A DNA stretch of 64,000 bases from Cognatundibacterium jejuense (GCF_014284255.1 NZ_JACOFV010000007.1:1-64000); one strand, 5' to 3'; counted from the stretch's first letter, positions 53,459 to 62,319 are shown. The notes: generated by a model from the letters alone, not told the origin. Numbers and translations are program-made.

Positions 53459-54463
53459 TTATGGACTTGATTTAGTGAGCAAGCCAGACATGGCATTTTC
53501 GGCAAACTGATCGGCCTCCTCAATATATCCCTGAACCGTGCCATCAAACCGCCAACCACCTTGTCGCTTAATATCGCGAAAACTCGCTCCCGCCCGGTAT
53601 GCACTGGTTGCCATGCCGCGTCGCAAACTATGACTACTTAATTTTAATAGGTGATCCACGCCCGCCTGTTCGGCGCAATCGCTCAAAATGGCATTGACAG
53701 ATGCAGCATTTAAGCCAGTGTTTGCGACTTGCCCCCATTTATTGATGCCACTAAATAGATAGCCATCACTGATTTCGGCGGAGTCTAGCCATTTTTTTAA
53801 GGCCGCACAAGGACAACAGACACCTTTTCCATACGGTATTGCTTTGCTGATCCCCGCGCCAGTTTGGTCAGTTTTGGATTTAGGAAGCAGAATAAGAACA
53901 CCGTCACGCTCCCACTTAAGATTTTCCAGCTTAAGATTAACCAACTCGGAGCGGCGAAAGCCCCCAAAAAAGCCAATTTGCAACAAAGCATTATCACGCA
54001 GGCTTTTCAGAGAGTTGACCGTCTGCAAAAACAGCACGATTTTCTCAAGATCTTCATGAAGCAAAGCACTCGCCTTTTGTTTTGGCCGTCCACACTTGCG
54101 TTCAATCCCTAATAATATCTTTCTGAGCTGCGGACTGACGCAAGGATCATTGAACCCCTGATGTTTATGCCACTGCGAGATAGCGGTTATTTTCAAGCTC
54201 AATGTGCGCGGATTGAGGGTCTCAGAGAAGTCAATCAAGTAGTTAATTATGGTGCCTTGATCCGAAGGTAGATGACCTCCCCAATTCAAAAAATGCCGCA
54301 CCGCGGAGCGATATGCGCGACGGGTGTTGTCTGACGTAGCCGCCGCAATAAACTCGCTCTGCAATTCCCGCCTAACGCCAATAGCTACACGAGACATAAC
54401 GATATCAGCCTCCTCGCTTGCCAACTCTTTGCTATGGGTTTCTATCAGATTTTGCTTTGCCAT
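53459..54463 (-). CDS. tyrosine recombinase (TnpS-like integrase)
   Basis: This 334-residue site-specific recombinase has an N-terminal core-binding domain (SDNTRRAYRSAVRHFLNWG, ITAISQWHKHQGFNDP). The catalytic domain has Arg170 in FGGFRRSEL, His278-x-x-Arg281 in SHSLRRGMATSAY, Trp304 in GGWRFDGT (Cre-like, instead of His) and nucleophile Tyr313 in VQGYIEEAD. All key residues are intact, so it should be active. It is divergent from the KfrA-like gene, with a palindrome between, which suggests a resolvase role rather than phage integration. Size is close to that remembered for TnpS. Confidence 0.88.
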   Translation of the reverse strand: MAKQNLIETHSKELASEEADIVMSRVAIGVRRELQSEFIAAATSDNTRRAYRSAVRHFLNWGGHLPSDQGTIINYLIDFSETLNPRTLSLKITAISQWHKHQGFNDPCVSPQLRKILLGIERKCGRPKQKASALLHEDLEKIVLFLQTVNSLKSLRDNALLQIGFFGGFRRSELVNLKLENLKWERDGVLILLPKSKTDQTGAGISKAIPYGKGVCCPCAALKKWLDSAEISDGYLFSGINKWGQVANTGLNAASVNAILSDCAEQAGVDHLLKLSSHSLRRGMATSAYRAGASFRDIKRQGGWRFDGTVQGYIEEADQFAENAMSGLLTKSSP

Positions 54464-54524
54464 GGTTTTTCACGCTTTTTTTAAAACTGTAATGCTTATT
54501 TGGAAGGTTAAGCTCAATACCAAT

Positions 54525-54562
54525 TTATAACCTTCGATAATATACATTATCACAGGTTATAA
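54525..54562. promoter_or_regulatory. 38-bp palindrome, candidate recombination core site
   Basis: Outer arms TTATAACCT (54525-54533) and AGGTTATAA (54554-54562) are perfect 9-bp inverted repeats. Inner arms GATAAT (54536-54541) and ATTATC (54546-54551) flank a 4-bp centre ATAC, leaving only two unmatched bases on each side. The size and symmetry fit a core site bound by two recombinase monomers, as in lox or rst. A further AAGGTTA (54504-54510) on the left repeats the outer arm in direct orientation relative to AGGTTA. Confidence 0.6.
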
Positions 54563-54602
54563 ACTCACTTTATTTTTAAACTTTATTTAATATTTATAGT
54601 GT

Positions 54603-54614
54603 AATATTACGTAA
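54603..54614 (+). promoter_or_regulatory. 12-bp palindrome upstream of the KfrA-like gene
   Basis: TATTACGTAATA is a perfect palindrome about 30 bp before the ATG at 54646, followed by a half-site-like TACGTTTTACGT. It sits where an autoregulatory operator would overlap the promoter. TTGGAGTAAG is the ribosome site. Confidence 0.4.
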
Positions 54615-54645
54615 TACGTTTTACGTTATCTAATTGGAGTAAGTC

Positions 54646-55707
54646 ATGGCCCGTTCTGGAGTTTTGTTTTCCGATGTATGTAGAGCCGCCCAAAAAATTC
54701 AACAGTCCGGCGCCATTCCAACGGTGGATAGCGTACGTCAGGTAATGGGCAATACCGGCAGCAAAAGTACGATCAGTCCCATGCTAAAGCGCTGGAAAGA
54801 AGAAAACCAAGAAGAACTCAAGGCCGTCAGCTCTGGGCTACCTGAAGCAATCCTCAACGCCGTGCGCGGCGTCTATGAACTCACTCAAGCCGAAGCGGCC
54901 AATGAAATAAGCGAAATGAGGATTCAACATCAGAAAGAATTGGAAGATGCAAGAACAAACCTCGCCCAACTAAAAGCTGAGGCCGATGACTTATCAAATT
55001 GCAATAAGGATCTGGCTCAACAGTTAAAAGATATAGGCGCAGAAAAAAACAAATTAACAGTAGAGCGCCAAAATCTCCAACTCCAACTTGCAACAATGCA
55101 AAGTGACAATGTTGGTATGCAGGGCCGCATCTCTGATAGCGAAAATCAACTTAAAGCACTACATCAACAGCTTCACTCCTCCCGCGCACAGTTTGAACAT
55201 TATCAACAGGCAAGTACAAACCAGCGAAATGAAGAACGCGAGGCCTTTAATTTACGCATCAATCGCTTAGAGCAAGATTTAAAACTAGCCAGAATGAGCA
55301 ATGCCGAATTGCAAAATCACACTACCAAGCAAACAGCAGAGATCCAACAACTCCTTACCAGCCAGTCCCGGATGAAAGAAATCGCTCAGGTGCAACTGGA
55401 AGAATTAAGCAGGATAGAAAATTTGCAGAACAAGACCCAGTTCACGCTCGAAGAAATGCAAGCCGTCAACAACAAATTAGCGCAAACATTAAAGGCCAGT
55501 CAGTCAAATTTGCATGAAACACAGATCTCGCTTGCAATCTCGATCGAAAAGCAAGAATTACTCAAGCAACAATTGCACGAGATTCAACTGAAAGATAATA
55601 AATTGGAACGAGAACAACTCGAACTGCTTAAAACGATCGTACTTCAGCAACAAATTGCCGCAAACAATAGCAATCCACAAACAATGAATCAAACAGAAAT
55701 TAAATAG
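54646..55707 (+). CDS. KfrA-like DNA-binding coiled-coil protein (TnpT-like)
   Basis: This 353-residue protein has an N-terminal KfrA-type DNA-binding domain. Residues 1-55 contain GVLFSDVCRAAQKIQQSGAIPTVDSVRQVMGNTGSKSTIS, a helix-turn-helix found in plasmid KfrA and in TnpT. From about residue 80 to 340 it is one long coiled coil rich in Gln, Glu, Leu and Lys. In Tn4651-type elements TnpT helps TnpS by binding next to the crossover site. It is divergent from the recombinase with 182 bp between. A plasmid-type KfrA is the alternative, but no partition or replication gene is near. Confidence 0.8.
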   Translation: MARSGVLFSDVCRAAQKIQQSGAIPTVDSVRQVMGNTGSKSTISPMLKRWKEENQEELKAVSSGLPEAILNAVRGVYELTQAEAANEISEMRIQHQKELEDARTNLAQLKAEADDLSNCNKDLAQQLKDIGAEKNKLTVERQNLQLQLATMQSDNVGMQGRISDSENQLKALHQQLHSSRAQFEHYQQASTNQRNEEREAFNLRINRLEQDLKLARMSNAELQNHTTKQTAEIQQLLTSQSRMKEIAQVQLEELSRIENLQNKTQFTLEEMQAVNNKLAQTLKASQSNLHETQISLAISIEKQELLKQQLHEIQLKDNKLEREQLELLKTIVLQQQIAANNSNPQTMNQTEIK

Positions 55708-55849
55708 AAATTAAATAGAAATAACGATGAACATGCTGAACGATCGATCAATTAGACTGAGTCGCAACAAGCTAAGTCAGGCTTAAGCTAAATCAACTTA
55801 ATGACTCAAAATCAAGGATATCAATTGAATGCCGACCCATATTGATATA

Positions 55850-55868
55850 TATTCTCATTATCATTTAG
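55850..55868 (-). promoter_or_regulatory. candidate Fur box upstream of feoA
   Basis: On the minus strand the 19 bp read AATGATAATGAGAATATAT-like around TGATAATGAGAAT, close to the Fur consensus GATAATGATAATCATTATC. It lies about 30 bp before the feoA ATG, where Fe2+-Fur would repress. The exact phase of the box may be shifted by a base or two. Confidence 0.6.
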
Positions 55869-55897
55869 AATCACAAAAATCAATATAGTCTGGCGCC

Positions 55898-56221
55898 ATG
55901 AGTAGTCAATCCGCAAACTTTTCCCTCGATACCACACTGAATTGCCTTAAGGTTGGCGAAACAGCATTGGTTAATCATGTCACACCCCAATTCCAAGGTG
56001 AATCAGGAGGCGTGAGCGATATTTCGCGTCGATTGAAAGAGCTCGGCTTCGTGCAAGGCGAACAGGTAAAGATCTTGCACAAGGGCTATTTTGGCGGTGA
56101 ACCACTAGCAGTGCGGGTTGGACAATCAACTTTTGCTTTACGTAACTTTGAGGCAGCTTTAATAGGTGTTACAAAGATAAGCGCAACTGCGATGGGTGCA
56201 ACGAAGCTTGGATCAATTTAA
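55898..56221 (+). CDS. feoA: ferrous iron transport protein A
   Basis: This 107-residue cytoplasmic SH3-like protein helps FeoB. The FeoA core (about 16-95) contains LKVGETALVNHV, SRRLKELGFVQGEQVKILHKGYFGGEPLAVRVG and FALRNFEAALI. The N-terminus is longer than usual by about 15 residues. The stop overlaps the feoB start by 1 bp (TTTAATG). A candidate Fur box lies upstream. Confidence 0.95.
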   Translation: MSSQSANFSLDTTLNCLKVGETALVNHVTPQFQGESGGVSDISRRLKELGFVQGEQVKILHKGYFGGEPLAVRVGQSTFALRNFEAALIGVTKISATAMGATKLGSI

Positions 56222-58107
56222 TGACTGTCAATACACTTTTTTCACCTCGAATTGCGCTGGTTGGCAACCCCAACTGTGGTAAAACCGCCCTTTTTAATCG
56301 CTTAACAGGCGCCAGACAAAAAGTTGCCAATTACGCTGGTGTAACAATAGAACGCAAAGAGGGAAAATTTACGTCGGCAAGTGGAAGGCACTGGCACGTG
56401 CTCGATCTTCCTGGCACCTATAGCCTTCAAGCAATTACGCCAGACGAAAAAATTACGGAAGAAGTGATCACCGGCCAAAGGGCGAATGAAGCCTTACCCG
56501 ATGCCATTCTTTGCGTCGTGGATGCTACAAACCTAAAACGCGGCTTACGTCTTGCCTTAGAGTTAAAAAATCTAGGCTTACCGTTGGTTCTTGCAATCAA
56601 TATGATGGACGTCGCCAGAAAACGCGCTATTCATATCGATGTTCAGGCTATGCAAGCAGCCTTAGGCATTCCCGTCGTCGAGACCGTTGCGGTCGACACC
56701 AAAGGCGTGGACACGTTACTGTCTGAACTTGAATCTCTGGCGAAAACACTCAAGCAAAGCAATGACACCCATACCATCGAGCTACCCCAACATTCGCCCG
56801 AGGAAATTCAGGCTGCAGCAAATGCGATTTTAAAAGCCTGCGTGCAATCAACCATTTCTGACGGCGATCAATTGCCGTTAAGTTTTCGCATCGATAACTG
56901 GGTTTTACATCCAGTTATCGGACCATTAATTTTTGCCAGTTTAATGTTTCTCGTGTTTCAGGCGGTATTTGCCTGGGCTCAACCACCGATGGACTTTATT
57001 AAAGGCTCAATGGAGTATATCGGCGCGCTGGTCGAGAGTTCACTGCCAGAAGGTATGCTGCAGGGCTTACTGGTGAAGGGTGTCATTGGCGGCGCGGGCA
57101 GTGTGCTGGTGTTTTTACCGCAAATTGTTATTTTATTTTTCTTTATCCTAGTGATGGAAGATTCAGGCTATTTGCCGCGTGCGGCGTTTTTACTGGATCG
57201 CATAATGGGAAAAGTTGGATTATCTGGCCGAGCATTCATTCCGCTACTGTCTAGTTTCGCCTGTGCGATTCCTGGCATTATGGCGACCCGGACGATACAA
57301 AATCCGCGCGACCGCCTGGTCACAATTATGATTGCTCCGCTGATGACCTGCTCAGCCCGTCTGCCAGTGTATGCACTAATTATTGCCGCTTTTATTCCGG
57401 AACGTACCGTATTTGGCATCCTGAGTTTACAAGGCGTGGTGCTGTTTGTTCTATATGTTGCTGGTATTGTTTCAGCAATGCTGGTGGCACTCGTGTTTAA
57501 GCGCTTGTGGGGCAAGGCTGAACAACATCCTTTAATGCTGGAACTGCCTGATTACCGCTGGCCTAACTTGCGCAATCTGACAATCGGCTTATGGGAACGA
57601 ATTAAAATTTTTACCACCAGGGTTGGCACAATTATTCTGGCACTAATGATATTGCTATGGTTTTTGAGCAGTTTCCCAGGAGCGCCAGAAAATGCCCCTC
57701 ACCCGCCAATTTACTACAGTTTTGCAGGCTACCTTGGTCGCCTGCTTGAATATCTGTTCGCGCCGATTGGTTTTAACTGGCAGATTTGCATCGCTCTGGT
57801 ACCTGGTTTGGCAGCACGTGAAGTGGCGGTTGCCGCTCTGGGAACTGTCTATGCACTATCCCAAACTGGTGAAGAATTAAGTCACTCACTAGAACCACTA
57901 ATCTCGCACTCATGGAGCCTGCCAACCGCCCTCTCTCTATTAGCTTGGTATGTCTTTGCACCACAGTGCATCGCAACGCTCAGTGTAGTTAAACGAGAAA
58001 CCAATACGCTACGTTACCCAGTTTTGATGGCAGCTTATTTATTTGGTCTGGCTTACTTTGCCTCACTAATTACTTACCAGGTAGCGAAGCTTTTTACAGG
58101 AGTTTAA
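56221..58107 (+). CDS. feoB: ferrous iron transporter B
   Basis: This 628-residue inner-membrane Fe2+ transporter has an N-terminal GTPase: G1 ALVGNPNCGKTALFN, G3 DLPGTYSL, G4 NMMD. A membrane part with two Gate motifs follows, including LSSFACAIPGIMATR and APLMTCSARLPVYAL, which carry the conserved Cys residues. It is shorter than the ~770-residue enteric form because it lacks the extra C-terminal cytoplasmic region and has a shorter linker, as is common in betaproteobacteria. It is followed 2 bp later by the small Cys-rich protein gene. Confidence 0.96.
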   Translation: MTVNTLFSPRIALVGNPNCGKTALFNRLTGARQKVANYAGVTIERKEGKFTSASGRHWHVLDLPGTYSLQAITPDEKITEEVITGQRANEALPDAILCVVDATNLKRGLRLALELKNLGLPLVLAINMMDVARKRAIHIDVQAMQAALGIPVVETVAVDTKGVDTLLSELESLAKTLKQSNDTHTIELPQHSPEEIQAAANAILKACVQSTISDGDQLPLSFRIDNWVLHPVIGPLIFASLMFLVFQAVFAWAQPPMDFIKGSMEYIGALVESSLPEGMLQGLLVKGVIGGAGSVLVFLPQIVILFFFILVMEDSGYLPRAAFLLDRIMGKVGLSGRAFIPLLSSFACAIPGIMATRTIQNPRDRLVTIMIAPLMTCSARLPVYALIIAAFIPERTVFGILSLQGVVLFVLYVAGIVSAMLVALVFKRLWGKAEQHPLMLELPDYRWPNLRNLTIGLWERIKIFTTRVGTIILALMILLWFLSSFPGAPENAPHPPIYYSFAGYLGRLLEYLFAPIGFNWQICIALVPGLAAREVAVAALGTVYALSQTGEELSHSLEPLISHSWSLPTALSLLAWYVFAPQCIATLSVVKRETNTLRYPVLMAAYLFGLAYFASLITYQVAKLFTGV

Positions 58108-58109
58108 AT

Positions 58110-58361
58110 ATGCAAACAGCCATCACCATTGCTATTCTATTGCTCGCAACAGCTTATCTATTTTTCAAATGGATCCCCGCCTCCTTACGCAAAAAAATAC
58201 ATGCGGGATTAGCAGAGCGCCACCCGCAATTAGCAAACCAGTTTGACAGCACTATAAAAAATTGTGCAAGTGGCTGCTCTTCGTCGTGCAACAGCTGTGA
58301 AACGTCAACAATTATTAAGTCCGATCTTGATGTAAAACCAATTAATTTCATTCGCAAATAG
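58110..58361 (+). CDS. FeoB-associated Cys-rich small membrane protein (DUF6587-like)
   Basis: This 83-residue protein has one N-terminal transmembrane helix (about residues 3-20), then a basic stretch and the motif CASGCSSSCNSC (four Cys) near residue 52. It matches small FeoB-associated proteins found after feoB in Burkholderiales. The Cys cluster could hold iron or a cluster and may replace FeoC. CAGGAG precedes the ATG and overlaps the end of feoB. Function is inferred from position. Confidence 0.78.
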   Translation: MQTAITIAILLLATAYLFFKWIPASLRKKIHAGLAERHPQLANQFDSTIKNCASGCSSSCNSCETSTIIKSDLDVKPINFIRK

Positions 58362-58496
58362 CAAGTAAAATACCAACAAGACTACGATTTAATACAAATT
58401 AAGCTATAGCTTACAATGATAAGCTCATGTATCCTTTTGCCGTATTAACAGAAGCCCATTCTGGCTCCGAGATCATTTTCAGGAACGCGCAAAAAC

Positions 58497-59102
58497 ATGC
58501 TTAGCTGTGCATATGATAAGACCGAAAAAGGCCGCGAAGAAATCGCAACCAGGAAACATCAATTAGCGAATCGATTACGCACTTTACTAGTGATGATTGA
58601 TGGAAAAAAAAGTGCTGCGGATTTACTTAAAAAGTTGGCTGCAATAGGTTTAGATGAAAACAGTATTCAGGAGCTGATCGATCTGGAAATGATTGCTCCC
58701 ACGCTTGAGCTCGAGCCTGAGCCTGCGTCTGCGCCTGCATCAGAAAGCGACGAGTCAGACGTGGCAGTCAAGGAGGAAAATCAGCCCCCCATCGCCCAAT
58801 CAGATAACGTTTCCACTGAGGAAACAGAAGCCGAACAATTCCAGGCAATTTACAATTTCTTTAACGACACCATCAAGAGCGCTTTAGGATTTCGCGGCTT
58901 CACTTTACAGCTTAAAGTCGAGCGGGCAAAATCGATCGATGACTTTAAAAATCTGCGTCACGCATACCTTGAGGCAATACTAAAAGTCAAAGGCCGTGAG
59001 ATGGCGCGCAGTTTGCGGGATAGGCTTGATCTCTTGCTGCATGAGAGTGAAAAAATTAAGCGAGATAGTCTGAGTACGGATACCATCTTCGATTACAAGT
59101 AA
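58497..59102 (+). CDS. uncharacterised 201-residue protein
   Basis: This 201-residue cytoplasmic protein has two parts. The N-terminal ~65 residues (DKTEKGREEIATRKHQLANRLRTLLVMIDGKKSAADLLKKLAAIGLDENSIQELIDLEMI) look like a winged helix. A Glu/Pro/Ala linker (LELEPEPASAPASESDESD) leads to a helical C-terminal domain (YNFFNDTIKSALGFRGFTLQLKVERAKSIDDFKNLRHAYLEAILKVKG). I have seen this pattern in proteins annotated as hypothetical in Burkholderiales, but know no function. The ribosome site is poor and a 25-codon open frame overlaps the start, suggesting coupling. A bidirectional terminator follows. Confidence 0.75.
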   Translation: MLSCAYDKTEKGREEIATRKHQLANRLRTLLVMIDGKKSAADLLKKLAAIGLDENSIQELIDLEMIAPTLELEPEPASAPASESDESDVAVKEENQPPIAQSDNVSTEETEAEQFQAIYNFFNDTIKSALGFRGFTLQLKVERAKSIDDFKNLRHAYLEAILKVKGREMARSLRDRLDLLLHESEKIKRDSLSTDTIFDYK

Positions 59103-59115
59103 GTAGTGATTGATT

Positions 59116-59146
59116 AAAAAAGCCCGGAAAATTATCCGGGCTTTTT
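59116..59146. terminator. bidirectional terminator
   Basis: AAAAAGCCCGGA / TCCGGGCTTTTT (12 bp, 6-nt loop) lies between the convergent 201-residue gene and the ABC-F gene, with T-runs on both strands. Confidence 0.93.
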
Positions 59147-59170
59147 CGTATCACAAAAAGCTTATCACTC

Positions 59171-60772
59171 TTATTCGATGCCTTGGCTAGCCAGATATTC
59201 TTCATAGCTACCTCGGAAATCAATGATTTCGTTTTCTTTAATTTCCAGAATACGGTTCGCCAAAGAAGAAACGAATTCTCGGTCATGTGAAACGAAAATC
59301 AAAGTTCCAGCGTATTTTTCAAGCGCAATATTGAGAGACTCAATTGATTCCATATCCATGTGATTGGTTGGCTCATCCATTAACAATACATTGTGACGAC
59401 CCAACATCAATTTACCGTACATCATGCGGCCTTTTTCACCACCAGATAATACTTTGACGGATTTTTTCACATCATCGCCGCCAAACAATAAACGACCCAG
59501 GATAGAACGTACCGCCTGATCATCATCACCTTCTTGCGTCCATTGACCGATCCAGTCCGTCAGATTTTTATCTGTTGCAAATTCTTCGGTCGGATCTTGC
59601 GGCATGTAGCCGACATTTGCGTTCTCCGCCCATTTAACGGTACCGCGATCCGCATCTAAGCCTGCGATTTCCTTGCCACCGATGCAGCGCAGCAAAGTGG
59701 TTTTACCGACACCATTGGAGCCGATAATTGCGATGCGCTCACCAGCCTCAACCATGAGCTCAACATTTTTGAACAAGGTACGATCGTAAGCTTTGGTAAT
59801 TCCCTGCACTTCAACGGCAAGGCGATGCAATTTCTTCTCACCATCAAAACGCACAAATGGATTTTGGCGACTAGATGGTTTAAATTCTTCAATTTTGATC
59901 TTATCAATCTGTTTCGCGCGTGAAGTTGCTTGACGCGCCTTCGACTTGTTTGCAGAGAAGCGACGGACGAAGTCTTGTAATTCAGCGACTTTGTCTTTTG
60001 CCTTGGCATTATTGGCCAACTGTTGAGCGCGCGCTTGGGATGATGCGAGCATGTAATCATCGTAATTGCCTGGATAGATTTTCAACGTGCCGTAATCCAT
60101 ATCTGCCATGTGCGTACATACCTGATTCAGGAAGTGACGATCATGGGAAATGATAATCATGGTCGAATTACGCTGATTCAAAATATCTTCTAACCAGCGA
60201 ATCGTGTTGATATCGAGGTTATTGGTCGGTTCATCAAGCAGCAAAATGTCTGGATTTGAGAACAGCGCCTGCGCCAATAAAACGCGCAATTTCCAGCCAG
60301 GTGCAACTGAACTCATCGTCCCCTGATGTTGGTCTGTCGGAATGCCCACGCCCAGCAATAACTCGCCTGCGCGAGCTTCCGCAGTATAGCCGTCATATTC
60401 AGCGAACTTCGCCTCTAAATCAGCCGCCTTCATGTAATCGTCATCAGTTGCTTCTGGGTTGGCGTAGATCGCGTCGCGTTCAGCCATAGCAGCCCACATT
60501 TCAGTATGGCCCATCATGACGACATCAAGCACACGCATATCTTCAAATGCAAACTGATCCTGGCGCAATTTACCGAGACGTTCGTTTTGATCCAGCATGA
60601 CGGTACCAGAGGATTGCTCGAGGTCACCACCCAGAATTTTCATGAAAGTCGATTTGCCGCAACCATTGGCACCAATTAAGCCATAACGGTTGCCTTCGCC
60701 AAACTTGACGGAGATGTTTTCAAACAGCGGCTTAGGGCCGAACTGCATGGTAATGTTAGCGGTAGATAGCAC
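59171..60772 (-). CDS. ybiT: ABC-F family ATPase (YbiT-type)
   Basis: This 533-residue soluble protein has two ABC ATPase domains. The first has Walker [11 protein letters not shown] (about 35-44) and signature [30 protein letters not shown]. The second has [11 protein letters not shown] and [16 protein letters not shown] followed by [11 protein letters not shown]. The two are joined by a basic P-site-tRNA interaction linker ([22 protein letters not shown]). The WKLRVLLAQ signature is typical of YbiT. ABC-F proteins act on the ribosome, releasing stalled translation. The start is GTG at 60772 with AAAAGG upstream. Confidence 0.92.
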   Translation of the reverse strand: MLSTANITMQFGPKPLFENISVKFGEGNRYGLIGANGCGKSTFMKILGGDLEQSSGTVMLDQNERLGKLRQDQFAFEDMRVLDVVMMGHTEMWAAMAERDAIYANPEATDDDYMKAADLEAKFAEYDGYTAEARAGELLLGVGIPTDQHQGTMSSVAPGWKLRVLLAQALFSNPDILLLDEPTNNLDINTIRWLEDILNQRNSTMIIISHDRHFLNQVCTHMADMDYGTLKIYPGNYDDYMLASSQARAQQLANNAKAKDKVAELQDFVRRFSANKSKARQATSRAKQIDKIKIEEFKPSSRQNPFVRFDGEKKLHRLAVEVQGITKAYDRTLFKNVELMVEAGERIAIIGSNGVGKTTLLRCIGGKEIAGLDADRGTVKWAENANVGYMPQDPTEEFATDKNLTDWIGQWTQEGDDDQAVRSILGRLLFGGDDVKKSVKVLSGGEKGRMMYGKLMLGRHNVLLMDEPTNHMDMESIESLNIALEKYAGTLIFVSHDREFVSSLANRILEIKENEIIDFRGSYEEYLASQGIE

Positions 60773-61019
60773 AGAAAACCTTTTGCGATAAAGATATGAA
60801 TTAACCTTAAATTATAACATCGCTTGCAGCCAGGATTTTAGTCCCCCAAAGGAGAGTGGCAAAATAAAGCCGTGATTTGAAATCACTCAACGTTTTATCT
60901 TAAGTGAAGTCGACTCAAATTCAAGTATCGACAGGAAAACACTGAGACCCTGCCGCAATGCTCAAGCAATCCGTGGATTTACTACAAAAATATTATCTAA
61001 ATTGCAGTTAAAAACCTCA

Positions 61020-62267
61020 TCACCAGTTTGATTCGAGCGTTGCCTGATGCTTTGCCTGAGCTTTTCTTTGAGCGCGATAAATTCCTGTATCGCCAGAAAA
61101 TAAATAACTAACAACACAAGCCAAGGCGGCGTAAACGCCAATATCAGCACCAAATAGTTCTATCGCCATAAATGTGGATGCAATTGGCGTATTCGCAGCA
61201 CCAGCAAAAACCGCCACAAACCCCAAACCAGCCAGTAAGGCAAACGGTAAATGCAGGAAAGGCGCCAGAATATTTCCCAAGCTAGCACCAATGTAGAATA
61301 AAGGCGTCACCTCACCACCTTTAAAACCGGTTCCAAGAGAGGCGATGGTAAATAAACCTTTAACCGCAAAATCGTACGAGGCAAGCGGATGCGCAAACGC
61401 ATCAACAATGCCCGGTATTCCAAGACCAATAAACCGATCAGCGTTAAAAAAATAAGCTACGCTGGCAACAACGATACCGCCAAGAAACGGTCGCAATGGC
61501 GCATAACCGATTGAGTCTTTCATCAAGGTACTCAGACCATGCGTCAGCGTAGCAAACACGCGTCCAGTCAAACCAAACACCGCTCCGGCAAATAATATTG
61601 CCAAAACAATCCAGGCGTTAAAGCCAGGAATATTAGCGATATGATAATGCGTATGATGAACACCCCATAATAAACCTACCTGGTCGGCGACCACGGCAGC
61701 GATCAGACAAGGCAACAAAGAATCAAATCGCAATCTGCCAATCGCCAACACCTCAAGTCCGAAAATCGCACCGGCCAGTGGCGTACCGAAAACCGAAGCA
61801 AAACCTGCACTAATCCCAGCCATTAACAAAATTCGCCTGTCCTCGGACTTGAGCTTAAATACATGCGTCAGCTGATCTGCTAATGCGCCGCCCATTTGCA
61901 CGGCGGTTCCCTCACGCCCAACTGATGCCCCAACCAAATGAGAAATCACGGTACCTGCGAGCACCAAGGGTGCCATGCGCAAAGGAATCACTTTTTTGGG
62001 GTCATGGATTTCATCGATCAATAAATTATTCCCTGCCTCCACTTGCTGACCAAAACGCAGATACAGCCAACCGACAAAAAAACCAGCAAGAGGCAAAGCC
62101 AGCATCAATTCACGATGCGCAATGCGCGTGGCAGTCGCCCATTCCAGCGCAAACAAGAAAAACGCAGAAGCTGTGCCCGCCAACAAGGCAACCAAGGCTG
62201 CCAATGGTAGCCATTTAACTAAATAAATCAATAAATGGTGACGCTCAAAAGCTTCTGAATTTTCCAT
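61020..62267 (-). CDS. CLC-family anion transporter, probable fluoride exporter (CLC-F type)
   Basis: This 415-residue inner-membrane protein has the CLC fold. The selectivity segments are unusual. Chloride transporters have GSGIP, but here EAGNNLLIDEIH is found. The gating segment is GREGTAVQMGG rather than GREGP, and GGEVTPLFYIGASLGN is the third. These features resemble the CLC-F clade, which are F-/H+ antiporters. The predicted chloride-binding Tyr region could not be confirmed. No fluoride riboswitch was seen upstream. It lies 52 bp after a GAF-protein gene on the same strand, which is not a known partner. Confidence 0.75.
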   Translation of the reverse strand: MENSEAFERHHLLIYLVKWLPLAALVALLAGTASAFFLFALEWATATRIAHRELMLALPLAGFFVGWLYLRFGQQVEAGNNLLIDEIHDPKKVIPLRMAPLVLAGTVISHLVGASVGREGTAVQMGGALADQLTHVFKLKSEDRRILLMAGISAGFASVFGTPLAGAIFGLEVLAIGRLRFDSLLPCLIAAVVADQVGLLWGVHHTHYHIANIPGFNAWIVLAILFAGAVFGLTGRVFATLTHGLSTLMKDSIGYAPLRPFLGGIVVASVAYFFNADRFIGLGIPGIVDAFAHPLASYDFAVKGLFTIASLGTGFKGGEVTPLFYIGASLGNILAPFLHLPFALLAGLGFVAVFAGAANTPIASTFMAIELFGADIGVYAALACVVSYLFSGDTGIYRAQRKAQAKHQATLESNW

Positions 62268-62319
62268 GTAATTTCTACAGACGATAAGGACTCACTGGCA
62301 GCAGCCTTGGTAGCCATGA

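Larger units (their letters stand above)
53381..55720. mobile_element. divergent recombinase / KfrA-like module (TnpS/TnpT-type)
   Basis: A tyrosine recombinase (minus) and a KfrA-like coiled-coil protein (plus) are divergent with a 38-bp near-perfect palindrome between them, and they directly adjoin the broken rlmI. This is the arrangement of the cointegrate resolution system of Tn4651/Tn5041-type Tn3 transposons (tnpS-rst-tnpT). No transposase or 38-bp-type terminal repeats were seen, so it is a remnant or an independent unit. Outer boundaries are approximate. Confidence 0.55.

Noticed and set aside
53368-53604. open frames between the rlmI remnant and the recombinase
   Set aside because: Neither matches the lost half of RlmI in any frame, so they do not rescue the gene as a simple frameshift.
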